From the NCBI RefSeq assembly GCF_000011645.1, contig NC_006270.3:3308501-3372500 (forward strand): a stretch of DNA of 64,000 nt. The letters are read 5' to 3'. Each line of letters opens with the position of its first letter. The stretch's first letter is position 1. Below, piece by piece: positions 52,793 to 60,764 of the stretch. The notes beneath the pieces were generated by a model that ran no database searches, was not told the origin of the DNA, and saw only the letters and a program-made list of their open reading frames with translations. The position numbers and the translations under genes are program-made. The DNA comes from Bacillus licheniformis DSM 13 = ATCC 14580 (GTDB lineage Bacteria > Bacillota > Bacilli > Bacillales > Bacillaceae).

Positions 52793-52835
52793 TGACAAAA
52801 TCCCAAAAAGGTCTTTTGTTATTGGGATTTTGTCA
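52793..52835. repeat. Inverted repeat overlapping the fhuC stop
   Basis: TGACAAAATCCCAA (52793-52806) and TTGGGATTTTGTCA (52822-52835) are perfect 14-base arms with a 15-base spacer. The right arm includes the fhuC TGA. It lies just ahead of the terminator hairpin and may protect the mRNA end or slow polymerase. Confidence 0.8.
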
Positions 52836-53645
52836 TCCGGTTGCCAGCCTCTGATCCTCTTCTTTTTTCAATAGATCGTAAGTCAGGCACACCGGTTTTC
52901 CTGTGCGCGGGTCTAATATAATTTCAGCATCAATCTGAAACACCTTTTTTAATACTTCTGATGTCATGACTTCATGAGGGGCGCCCTCTTTGACAATCGC
53001 ACCCCGGTTCAGCGCCACCATATGATGAGCGAAGCGGGCGGCATGGTTGAGGTCGTGAATGACCATCAAAATCGTTCGGCCTTCTTCTTGATTGAGCTTT
53101 TCCAGCAGTTGCAGAATTTCAAGCTGGTGCGCCAAGTCCAAATAGGTTGTCGGTTCGTCAAGGAGCAAGAGCTCCGTTTCTTGGGCAAGGGCCATCGCAA
53201 TCCAGACGCGCTGGCGCTGTCCTCCAGAAAGGGCTTCGATCGGCCGGTCATAAAAAGGCAACATTCCTGTCACTTGGAGAGACCATTCAACCATGCGGCG
53301 GTCATCGGCCGAAAGCCTGCCCATTCCCTTTTGATGAGGAAAACGGCCGTAAGAAACGAGCTCATATACGGTCAAACCGCCTGGCGCCTCAGGCGTCTGC
53401 GGAAGAATCGCCATCTGTTTGGCTACATCCTTCGTCGACATTTGGTGGATCGCTTTGCCGTTTAAATAAACGGCGCCCGTTCGCGAACGCTGTATGCGCG
53501 CCATCGTTTTTAATATGGTTGATTTGCCGCACCCGTTCGGACCGATCATGGTCGTCACTTTTCCTTTTGGTATGTGGAGGTTTAAGTTTTCGACAATCAT
53601 CTGTTCGCCGTAGCCGATCCCCAGGTTGTTTGTTGAAAGAGACAC
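52833..53645 (-). CDS. fhuC: Ferrichrome-type ABC ATPase FhuC (270 aa)
   Basis: FecE-type ATPase: Walker A GPNGCGKST (35-43), LSGGQRQR signature, Walker B LLLLDEPTTYLD and switch His in VIHDLNHA. Length matches B. subtilis FhuC and the locus (before sspJ-yvsG) is where fhuBGC lies there. Energises uptake of ferric hydroxamates through FhuB/FhuG; 18 bases after fhuG. Confidence 0.85.
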   Translation of the reverse strand: MSLSTNNLGIGYGEQMIVENLNLHIPKGKVTTMIGPNGCGKSTILKTMARIQRSRTGAVYLNGKAIHQMSTKDVAKQMAILPQTPEAPGGLTVYELVSYGRFPHQKGMGRLSADDRRMVEWSLQVTGMLPFYDRPIEALSGGQRQRVWIAMALAQETELLLLDEPTTYLDLAHQLEILQLLEKLNQEEGRTILMVIHDLNHAARFAHHMVALNRGAIVKEGAPHEVMTSEVLKKVFQIDAEIILDPRTGKPVCLTYDLLKKEEDQRLATG

Positions 53646-53663
53646 GTTGCACCCTTCCCTTCT

Positions 53664-54677
53664 TTAATTTGTTTTCATAAGCAAATAGATAAAATACGGT
53701 GCGCCTAAAGCGGCAATGACAAGCCCTACGGGAATTTCCGAAGGCGCCAGTATCATTCTTCCAATTAAGTCCGCCAGCAAAAAGAGCAATGCTCCGGTCA
53801 ACGCGGAAGCCGGGATTAAAAGCTGATGCTTCGGCCCGACAAGTCTTCTGGCAATATGCGGAGCCACGAGACCGAGAAACGTAATGTTTCCTCCAGCCGC
53901 TACACACGCGCCGCTCAGCGCGGCTGCCGACAGAAGCAGTGTGCGCCGCTCTTTTTCAACTGCCGTTCCGAGCCCTGTTGCGAGCTGATCACCGAGATTC
54001 AGCACGTTTAAATAGCGCGCTTTATAGAGGATAAAAGGAATCAGCACGACAATCCAGGGCAGCACGGCCGAGACAAAGCTCCAGTTCGAACTCCATATAT
54101 TCCCTGACAGCCAAACAGCCGCCTGCATAAAGTCATTTGGGTCCATTTTAAGCTGCAGCATTAAGATGGCCGCCGAAAACGCCGCATTCACTCCGATGCC
54201 GACCAAAACGAGGCGAATGGGATTCAAGCCTTTTTTCCACGCCAGCAAATAGATGGAAACGACTGCAAAGCAGGCTCCCAAAAATGCGAATATCGGCAGG
54301 GAAAAAACGAATCCTTTTTGCAGGTTGCCAACGTCTCCCTGAAAATAGAAGATGAACAGCACAACGGCAAAACCCGCTCCCGTATTGATGCCCAATATCC
54401 CCGGATCGGCCAGGTCATTCCGGGATATCCCCTGCCAGACGGCTCCGGAGACAGCAACCCCTGCACCGATCAGCATGGCGAGGATCATGCGCGGCAGACG
54501 GAATTCAAATAATACAAGTTCATCCTGCGGCGTTCCAAAGCCGAACAGTGTTCTCAATGTAGCAAGCGGGTCGATGCGGATTTCTCCCATGTTCATGCTT
54601 AATAAAAACACGGCGGCCGTCAGCACGGCCATGACGAGCATCACCGCACCCGCCCGTCTGTTGTTTTTCTTGAGCAT
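53664..54677 (-). CDS. fhuG: Ferrichrome-type ABC permease FhuG (337 aa)
   Basis: FecCD permease with about nine to ten helices and motifs SRNDLADPGILGINTGAG, GLVAPHIARRLVG and EIPVGLVIAALGAPYFIYLL. Length fits FhuG of B. subtilis. ATG overlaps the stop of the upstream permease by one base (TAATG). Name rests on gene order and size; specificity is not visible from sequence. Confidence 0.8.
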   Translation of the reverse strand: MLKKNNRRAGAVMLVMAVLTAAVFLLSMNMGEIRIDPLATLRTLFGFGTPQDELVLFEFRLPRMILAMLIGAGVAVSGAVWQGISRNDLADPGILGINTGAGFAVVLFIFYFQGDVGNLQKGFVFSLPIFAFLGACFAVVSIYLLAWKKGLNPIRLVLVGIGVNAAFSAAILMLQLKMDPNDFMQAAVWLSGNIWSSNWSFVSAVLPWIVVLIPFILYKARYLNVLNLGDQLATGLGTAVEKERRTLLLSAAALSGACVAAGGNITFLGLVAPHIARRLVGPKHQLLIPASALTGALLFLLADLIGRMILAPSEIPVGLVIAALGAPYFIYLLMKTN

Positions 54678-55741
54678 TACAGTCCACTCCTTTCCCTGCG
54701 GGCCAGATAGAGAAAGAATGGTACGCCGACAAGCGCAGTTACTGCTCCGACAGGTGTTTCAAACGGCGGGTTGACCAGCCTTGCCGCAATATCCGCATAG
54801 ATCAGAAGAACAGCGCCAAGCACAGCTGAGCATGGAATGATCCAGCGGTAATCAACCCCGACCAGAAAGCGGGTAATATGCGGAATGATCAATCCGATAA
54901 AACCGATCGCACCGGCAACGGATACAGTGGCACCCGTCAGCAGAACAACGGACACGATGCCGATCGCTTTTACCGTCTTCGTATATTGACCGAGCCCTTT
55001 CGCCAGCTCCTCACCCAGGCTTAGAACCGTGATGGAACGGGCGATGACAAAAACGACCGCCAAACCGAGCGCTGCCGCCGGAATCAACAACTGAATGCTG
55101 AGCCATTTCGTGCCGGCGACACCTCCGGCATACCAAAAACTGACGTCGCGCGCCACATCAAAGTGGATCGCGATGCTCGTAGAAAGAGCGCTCAGGAACG
55201 TGCCGACAGCCGTACCGGCCAAAGCCAGCTTTACAGGCGTAAGACCGCCTTTTGAAAACATTCCGATTCCAAAAACAAGCCCCGCTCCAAGAGCGGCACC
55301 GGCAAATGACCAGATCATCAGCCCGATCGATGAGGTTCCTGGAAAAAAAGCAAACGCAACAGCAATTGCGAAAGCTGACCCGTGCGTGACGCTCATAATT
55401 TCCGGCGACGCAAGAGGATTTCGCGTCATCCCCTGCATCACGGCTCCGGAAACCGCCAGGCAGGCGCCCACAAGAGCCGCACTTACCGTCCTTGGCAGTC
55501 TGAGTTCCTGAATAATTTGATGGGCCGTATTTTTCGCGTCAAAATGAAAAATGGCGTCCCAAACCGTTCCAAGCTTTATATCAGCCGCACCGAGCGCAAT
55601 CGATAATGCGGCGCCAAAAAGCAGCAGCATGATTCCGCCGGCCAGGACAAATACAGCTCCGAGCGGACGGCTGATCGGTCTCTGTTCTTCATCAGTGCCA
55701 TCCGCGCCGTTGATATGATGTATGTTTTTGTAAGAGCTCAC
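54677..55741 (-). CDS. fhuB: Ferrichrome-type ABC permease FhuB (354 aa)
   Basis: FecCD permease with MTRNPLASPEIMSVTHGSAF, GLIIPHITRFLVG and ETPVGAVTALVGVPFFLYL; hydrophilic N-terminal tail of about 25 residues (HHINGADGTDEEQRP). Starts GTG (55739-55741) after AGAAAGGA. First gene of the operon behind a Fur box. In B. subtilis the binding-protein gene fhuD diverges from fhuB; here the space holds only the yvsH terminator, so no binding protein is encoded locally. Shorter than B. subtilis FhuB as I recall it. Confidence 0.78.
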   Translation of the reverse strand: MSSYKNIHHINGADGTDEEQRPISRPLGAVFVLAGGIMLLLFGAALSIALGAADIKLGTVWDAIFHFDAKNTAHQIIQELRLPRTVSAALVGACLAVSGAVMQGMTRNPLASPEIMSVTHGSAFAIAVAFAFFPGTSSIGLMIWSFAGAALGAGLVFGIGMFSKGGLTPVKLALAGTAVGTFLSALSTSIAIHFDVARDVSFWYAGGVAGTKWLSIQLLIPAAALGLAVVFVIARSITVLSLGEELAKGLGQYTKTVKAIGIVSVVLLTGATVSVAGAIGFIGLIIPHITRFLVGVDYRWIIPCSAVLGAVLLIYADIAARLVNPPFETPVGAVTALVGVPFFLYLARRERSGL

Positions 55742-55771
55742 TCGATGCCATTCCTTTCGATCTTTTTAACC

Positions 55772-55790
55772 GATAACGATTATCATTTTC
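55772..55790. promoter_or_regulatory. Fur box upstream of fhuB
   Basis: GATAACGATTATCATTTTC matches the 19-base Fur box GATAATGATTATCATTATC at 17 positions; 31 bases before the fhuB start. Confidence 0.9.
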
Positions 55791-55844
55791 ATGTTTAGTA
55801 TAACAGGCCTAAGCAAAAATTTTAATCAAAATTTTCGGCAGGAA

Positions 55845-55885
55845 TCAAAAAGCCAGCCGATCTTCCGCTAAAAGACCCGGCTGGC
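55845..55885 (-). terminator. Terminator of yvsH
   Basis: GCCAGCCG (55852-55859) and CGGCTGGC (55878-55885) with an 18-base loop; T-run on the minus strand. Confidence 0.78.
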
Positions 55886-55896
55886 AAAGAGCTTTA

Positions 55897-57300
55897 TCAC
55901 ACTTGATTATTTTTGAACTTTTTGTAGACGAACGGGTAGATCGCAAGACCGACGAAAAACAGCCCGATTCCCAAGATAAAGGTGGTCAAGTCAGACGTGC
56001 CTGAAACGATGACCCATAAAGAGTACGCAAGAGCGGCCAAGGCAATGATGCCGTCTCCTGTTCTTGAACCTTTCAGCTCGCCGTATGTCTCCCCTTTGAG
56101 GATGAGCTTCAAGCTGAAAAGAGCCGCTATGAGATAAGGGACAAGGTAAGCGAGCGTCGCCGACGTTGTTAAAAACGTAAAGGCTTCGCTGATCGTTCCC
56201 GAAATCGTTGAGAAAATAAAGATCTGCGACATCACGTTTGTGACGATCAATGAATTGACCGGACTTCCCTTTTTATTCGTTTTCGCAAAGAAAGCAGGAA
56301 AATCACCGGCTTTTGCCGCCTGATACGGAACCTCTGCGCCGATTAAAATCCAGCCGAGCATCGATCCGAACAAAGAAACGATTGCCAAGACCGCCATAAT
56401 CACGCTGCCGAAGCTGCCGATAATCACGTGCAGCACATCAACGAACGGTTTATCTGATGCCTGGAGCTGATCGTGCGGGATGACGCCCATCGTAATTAAA
56501 GTGATGATCATATAAATGCCGAGCGCAATTAACAGGCCGGTAATGGTCGCGCGTTTGACATCACGCTGGGATGATGCGCGCCCTGATAAGATTACCGCAG
56601 ACTCGATGCCGACAAACGCCCACAGCGTTGAAATCGCCGCATTGTGAACCTGTCCGCCCAGCCCTATGCTTTTGCCTTCTGATTCGATTGGAAAATAAAA
56701 TGATTCGAATAATGCCGTTTGAAAAACGAACAAACCTGCAACAATAAACAGGACAAACCCAAGCACTTTGGAAAAAGTCGCCAAAAAGTTCAGCTTGCCC
56801 GCTCCATTTATGCTGGAGACTAGGATAAAATGCGTCCCCCATAACAAAATCGTACACACGATGAATGTCAAGAGCTGGCCAAGTGTAACGGGGTGTCCGC
56901 CGAATTCAACCAGCTCGCGTCCGTCGGTTAAGATCGGCAAGAAAGTCGTCAAATAGCCTGCAAGGCTTGTAATGATGGCCACGTTGCTGATCCAGCTAGC
57001 CACCCAATACCCCCATACCATTGTAAAACCTGCCGCATTCCCTTTTTTAGGGTCTGAGAATAAAGCTCTTGCATAGCTTTGCGGACCTGCTTTGAGATCC
57101 GGGCGGCGAATGGATAAATGGCCGAATACAAGGGCGATCATCAGCACCCCCGCACCCGTCACCAGCCATGCCGCCGTTACGCCGAGCGGGCTAGCCGTCT
57201 GGGCGAGTGTGCTGGGGAGCATAAAAATCCCTGAGCCGACCATATTGCCGACAACAAAAGCCGTAAGAAGCCAGAAGCCCCATTTTTTTGTCTGTTCCAT
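55897..57300 (-). CDS. yvsH: APC family lysine permease YvsH (467 aa)
   Basis: Twelve-helix amino acid transporter of the basic-amino-acid/polyamine antiporter type. It begins with the substrate-binding bend VVGNMVGSGIFMLPSTLA and has the middle signature AFVGIESAVILSGRA. The lysine riboswitch in its leader shows it is repressed by lysine, as for B. subtilis yvsH, so it probably imports lysine. ATG after GGAGGTTATATCTT. Preceded by a 450-base leader and promoter region. Confidence 0.9.
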   Translation of the reverse strand: MEQTKKWGFWLLTAFVVGNMVGSGIFMLPSTLAQTASPLGVTAAWLVTGAGVLMIALVFGHLSIRRPDLKAGPQSYARALFSDPKKGNAAGFTMVWGYWVASWISNVAIITSLAGYLTTFLPILTDGRELVEFGGHPVTLGQLLTFIVCTILLWGTHFILVSSINGAGKLNFLATFSKVLGFVLFIVAGLFVFQTALFESFYFPIESEGKSIGLGGQVHNAAISTLWAFVGIESAVILSGRASSQRDVKRATITGLLIALGIYMIITLITMGVIPHDQLQASDKPFVDVLHVIIGSFGSVIMAVLAIVSLFGSMLGWILIGAEVPYQAAKAGDFPAFFAKTNKKGSPVNSLIVTNVMSQIFIFSTISGTISEAFTFLTTSATLAYLVPYLIAALFSLKLILKGETYGELKGSRTGDGIIALAALAYSLWVIVSGTSDLTTFILGIGLFFVGLAIYPFVYKKFKNNQV

Positions 57301-57359
57301 AAGATATAACCTCCGAGCATTTTATAAAAAATATGCCGGACCAGACCGTGAGATCATTC

Positions 57360-57394
57360 AAAATAAAAAAAGCATGAACAAAAGTCCATGCTTT
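57360..57394 (-). terminator. Lysine-riboswitch terminator
   Basis: In minus-strand RNA AAAGCAUGGAC pairs with GUUCAUGCUUU around UUUU, with a run of T after it; located between the L box and yvsH, as in transcription-attenuating lysine riboswitches. Confidence 0.9.
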
Positions 57395-57402
57395 GGTTAA
57401 AC

Positions 57403-57612
57403 ATACACTCTTGATCTCCGGATAGCCCTCCGCGGGAATACCCGCGGCAGTCCTGCACTTATTCAATGCAGACCCAGCATAAAGAATGAATGGCTTCCTT
57501 ATGCTTCGGCGCTGATGCCTTTTGCATATGATCATCGGCCCCATCAGCCTCACACATGCGACTCATCATCCGCGCAACCTCTACCTCACTAAGAGTTAAG
57601 AGTGAGGATTTA
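57403..57612 (-). ncRNA. Lysine riboswitch (L box) upstream of yvsH
   Basis: The minus strand carries the conserved lysine-aptamer blocks in order: GUGAGGUAGAGGUUGCG (about 57590-57574), GGCAUCAGCGCCGAAGCAUA (about 57520-57500), GCUGGGUCUGCAUUGAA, and GGAGGGCUAUCCGGAG near the 3' end (about 57430-57414). CACTCTT and AAGAGTG at the two ends can close helix P1. An intrinsic terminator follows. With the permease YvsH downstream, high lysine would stop transcription. Together with the promoter this accounts for most of the gene-free stretch 57301-57753; the part at 57665-57691 shows nothing recognisable. Confidence 0.92.
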
Positions 57613-57629
57613 TCACATATTCTGAAAAG

Positions 57630-57658
57630 AGGTTACCAGAGAAATTTTGATCTGTCAA
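57630..57658 (-). promoter_or_regulatory. Sigma-A promoter of yvsH
   Basis: On the minus strand TTGACA (57658-57653), 17 bases, TAACCT (57635-57630), placing the start just before the L box. Confidence 0.75.
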
Positions 57659-57691
57659 AGGGAAGTGATGGAAAAAACGGACAGCCGCGCC

Positions 57692-57720
57692 AAAAGGCCG
57701 CCTTTTTTGGCAGCCTTCTG
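57692..57720 (-). terminator. Terminator of sspJ
   Basis: Minus-strand AAGGCTGCC and GGCGGCCTT arms around AAAAAA, followed by TTTT. Lies 34 bases after the sspJ stop. Confidence 0.65.
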
Positions 57721-57753
57721 AAGAATGGAAGACGGGCTCTCTCCATCTGTCAT

Positions 57754-57894
57754 TTATCGGTTATTTTTCTTTTTGTTGACCGCCTCTTGCAGAGGGTCTC
57801 CTTTCAGCGCTTGTCCTGCGTCTTCAAGCGCCCCCCGAACGGCGTTTTGGTCCTTTTCCTTATTTCCTCTATCTTTATTGAAGAAAATACCCAA
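57754..57894 (-). CDS. sspJ: Small acid-soluble spore protein SspJ (46 aa)
   Basis: A 46-codon frame reading MGIFFNKDRGNKEKDQNAVR at the start, then GALEDAGQALKGDPLQEAVN and a KKKNNR end. This is very similar to the B. subtilis forespore protein SspJ, which lies beside yvsG and yvsH there too. TTG start (57892-57894) after AGAGGTGATTCA. A possible sigma-G promoter lies upstream on the minus strand (GCATA at 57956-57952, CAAATTA at 57934-57928, 17-base spacer). Minor spore-core protein of unknown precise role. Confidence 0.88.
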   Translation of the reverse strand: MGIFFNKDRGNKEKDQNAVRGALEDAGQALKGDPLQEAVNKKKNNR

Positions 57895-58133
57895 ATGAAT
57901 CACCTCTTTAAAAATGTGGTACAATTTTAATTTGGCTTATCAAATTTAAATTATGCAGAACCTTGGAATGTGTTTTTTATCTGAAAACGCCATATTTTAG
58001 ATGTAAACGCGCCGATTGTTTAGGAAAATGTTTTTTTCAGCTGACAAGTTGTTACCATCTGTCTTGAAGGCCGTCAGAACTCTTGATATAGTTTTCATTA
58101 GGAAATTGTTATAGGTCTTAAAGGAGAAGCGAT

Positions 58134-58604
58134 ATGACAGGAAAAACACACATCATGGGAGGGGTCGCTTCTTGTACGGCTGCTGCTTATTTTTACGGAT
58201 ATGATCCGGTGTTCATGACAGCCTCGGGCGTTATCGGAGCATTGATTCCGGATATATGCCATACAAAAAGCAAGATAGGCAGAAGGCTTCCGATTTTATC
58301 AGCAGTGGTCAGTTCTGTCTTCGGGCACAGGACGTTTACACACAGCCTGCTCTTTTTGCTCATCACGGCATTCGCGGCACATTTATATTTTGCAGATCAG
58401 AGCATACTTGTCGGATTGATGGCCGGAATGGCAAGCCATCTGCTCCTCGATGCCGGGACTGTAAACGGCATCAAACTTTTCTTTCCGTCCGCCATTAAGG
58501 TTCGTCTGCCCCTTTACATTAAAACCGGCGGGAAGGCGGAACAAGTCGTTCTTGCTGTGCTCACCGTTGTTTCGTGCTATTTTATTGCGAACTTGATCGC
58601 CTGA
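58134..58604 (+). CDS. yvsG: Membrane-bound metal-dependent hydrolase family protein YvsG (156 aa)
   Basis: YdjM/DUF457 family: begins TGKTHIMGGVASCTAA, with GALIPDICHTKSKIGRR and FGHRTFTHSLLF supplying the conserved His/Asp set, and four hydrophobic segments (about 8-40, 74-90, 92-105, 135-154). Membrane protein; some members are LexA-regulated and related to phospholipid phosphatases or hydrolases, but the reaction is not established. ATG preceded by AAAGGAG. Length matches YvsG. Confidence 0.85.
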   Translation: MTGKTHIMGGVASCTAAAYFYGYDPVFMTASGVIGALIPDICHTKSKIGRRLPILSAVVSSVFGHRTFTHSLLFLLITAFAAHLYFADQSILVGLMAGMASHLLLDAGTVNGIKLFFPSAIKVRLPLYIKTGGKAEQVVLAVLTVVSCYFIANLIA

Positions 58605-58703
58605 CGAAAGGGACGGTTTGACCGATTGCTATATGATGCTTTTTTTAGTCATTTTATCTTGGTGTTCTTTACCTGCGGGGATTATATGTGAGGAGCTATT
58701 TAT

Positions 58704-60563
58704 ATGAAAGAACAATTTTTTAAAAAGCAGTGGTTTTTATGCCTATCCATATTTTTCATATGGATGAAGACGTACTTCATCTACAAGCTGGGCTTTAATT
58801 TACAAATCGACAACGCACTTCAGGAACTGATCCTGTTTATCAACCCGCTTAGCTTTCTCATCCCTGTACTCGGCATCAGCCTCTTTTTTCGCGAAAAATC
58901 GCAGCGCATCTATTTAATCGGGGCTAATGTCGTCCTGACGGGCATCTTGATTGCAAACAGCATTTTTTATGGTTTCTACATCGATTTCATCACCATTCCC
59001 GTCCTGTTCCAGGCAAAAAACCTCGGGGGGCTTGGAAGCAGTTTTCAGGAGCTGTTTAATCCGGTTTTCATCGCGCTTTTCCTGGACCTGGCTCTCATGG
59101 TCTGGCTGGCAAAAACGCGCGAAAGAACCGGCAAAAAGCTTTCCGCTAAAGCCGTTAAGATCTACTATGCGGCAGCCGCCGGAACGGTGCTGTTTAATCT
59201 CGCCCTGTCGGAGCTGGATCAGCCGAAGTTTTTAAGCTACTCTTACGACAGGGAAGTGCTTGTAAAAAATATCGGCTTGTATCAGTTTCATCTGTTGGAC
59301 GGCATTTCACAGACCTTTAATTTGACACAAAAAGCGGTCGCTGATGAAAACAGCCTGGCAACGATCGAAAACTACACAAATGCCGACTACAGCAAACCGA
59401 ACCAAGATATGTTCGGAATTGCCAAAGGACGAAACGTCATCTTTGTAACGCTTGAATCCACCCAGACATTTGTCATCAATGAAAAGGTGAACGGCCAGGA
59501 AATCACGCCGTTCATGAACAAGTTCATTCAAAAAAGCTATTATTTCGACCATTTTTATCAGCAGACCGAACAGGGGAAAACGTCCGATTCGGAATTCATT
59601 GTCGCTAATTCGCTCTATCCGTCTCTGAGCGGTTCGGTGTTTTTTACGAAGAGCGAGAATGCGTACAATTCGATGTATAAAACACTGGCGAACCACAATT
59701 ACAGAACATCGGTTTTCCACGCCAACCATAAAAAATTCTGGAACAGGGACGTCATGTACAAAGCCCTCGGCATCGACAGCTTTTATGACGTCTCCCATTT
59801 TCATGTGACACCTGAAAATTCAACGGGCTGGGGGCTGAAGGATAAGGAGTTTTTAACGCAATCGGCCGACTTGATGAAAGACTTGCCGCAGCCCTTTTAC
59901 AGCAACCTGATCACATTGACGAATCATTTTCCATTTCAAATTGATGACGAGGATAAGCTGATCGATGAGTACGATTCAGAGAGTGACATTTTAAACCGGT
60001 ATGTCACGACTGTACGCTATGAAGACGAAGCATTGAAGCATTTCATCGCAAAACTGAAGAAAAACGGCCTTTACGACAATTCTGTGATCGTGTTCATGGG
60101 AGATCACTACGGCATATCAGAAGCGCACAACGATGCGCTGGCTCAATTTTTGGGCAAAGACGAAATCACCCCCTACGATACCGTTCAGCTGCAGCGGGTG
60201 CCGCTGATTATCCACATTCCGGGGGTAACGGATCAAGACCCGAAAACGATATCCGAAACAGGCGGCCAAATTGATGTCAAACCGACATTGCTCCATTTGC
60301 TCGGAATTGATACAAAAGGCATGATTCAATTCGGCAATGACCTGTTTTCGAAAGAAAGAATGCCTTTCGCTGTGTTGAGAAACGGCAGCTTTATTACAGA
60401 TGATTATATCTACACGAAAAATACGTGCTACAGCAAAAAAACCGGGGACATGATCAACGATGGAGAGGACAAATGCGGCCCTCTCATCGAGAAGGCGAAT
60501 GAAGAACTTTCCCTTTCCGATAAGATTATTAACGGTGATTTGCTGAGATTTTACAAAAAATAA
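58704..60563 (+). CDS. yvgJ: Lipoteichoic acid primase YvgJ (LtaS family, 619 aa)
   Basis: Five N-terminal membrane helices (about 10-30, 40-60, 70-92, 118-136, 152-172), then an extracellular sulfatase-like domain. Metal-binding Glu251 in FVTLEST, the catalytic nucleophile Thr293 in EQGKTSDSEF, and MGDHYGI near residue 470 are present. The LtaS family polymerises glycerol phosphate from phosphatidylglycerol; YvgJ is the B. subtilis primase that adds the first unit to the glycolipid anchor. Length equals YvgJ (about 617), shorter than LtaS. ATG follows GTGAGGAGC. Confidence 0.9.
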   Translation: MKEQFFKKQWFLCLSIFFIWMKTYFIYKLGFNLQIDNALQELILFINPLSFLIPVLGISLFFREKSQRIYLIGANVVLTGILIANSIFYGFYIDFITIPVLFQAKNLGGLGSSFQELFNPVFIALFLDLALMVWLAKTRERTGKKLSAKAVKIYYAAAAGTVLFNLALSELDQPKFLSYSYDREVLVKNIGLYQFHLLDGISQTFNLTQKAVADENSLATIENYTNADYSKPNQDMFGIAKGRNVIFVTLESTQTFVINEKVNGQEITPFMNKFIQKSYYFDHFYQQTEQGKTSDSEFIVANSLYPSLSGSVFFTKSENAYNSMYKTLANHNYRTSVFHANHKKFWNRDVMYKALGIDSFYDVSHFHVTPENSTGWGLKDKEFLTQSADLMKDLPQPFYSNLITLTNHFPFQIDDEDKLIDEYDSESDILNRYVTTVRYEDEALKHFIAKLKKNGLYDNSVIVFMGDHYGISEAHNDALAQFLGKDEITPYDTVQLQRVPLIIHIPGVTDQDPKTISETGGQIDVKPTLLHLLGIDTKGMIQFGNDLFSKERMPFAVLRNGSFITDDYIYTKNTCYSKKTGDMINDGEDKCGPLIEKANEELSLSDKIINGDLLRFYKK

Positions 60564-60568
60564 TCCGT

Positions 60569-60612
60569 CCCCTTTAAACCGGCATTCTCGCCGGCTTAAA
60601 GGGGCTGTTTAA
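60569..60612 (+). terminator. Hairpin after yvgJ
   Basis: CCCCTTTAAACCGGC (60569-60583) and GCCGGCTTAAAGGGG (60590-60604) pair along 15 positions with one mismatch. The T-run after it is short, so terminator strength is uncertain. Confidence 0.7.
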
Positions 60613-60627
60613 ATTGAGGGACAGCTG

Positions 60628-60640
60628 GGTATTATATACC
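60628..60640. promoter_or_regulatory. Palindrome upstream of the efflux gene
   Basis: GGTATTATATACC is a perfect 13-base palindrome 125 bases before the LmrB-like gene. Position suits an operator; no regulator gene is adjacent. Confidence 0.35.
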
Positions 60641-60764
60641 GAATGTTAAAAATGAACTTGCGGTTTTGCAGTTCCTTCGTTACCCTAAATGAAAAGAGAA
60701 GTTATTTCGAGTGCCGATTATTTCATAAAGTGTTATAAAAAATGATAAATAAGAAGGTTTTAAT

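Noticed and set aside
57556..57930. 124-codon + strand frame in the yvsH-sspJ interval
   Set aside because: Runs across the lysine riboswitch, the sspJ terminator and antisense of sspJ; no ribosome site.
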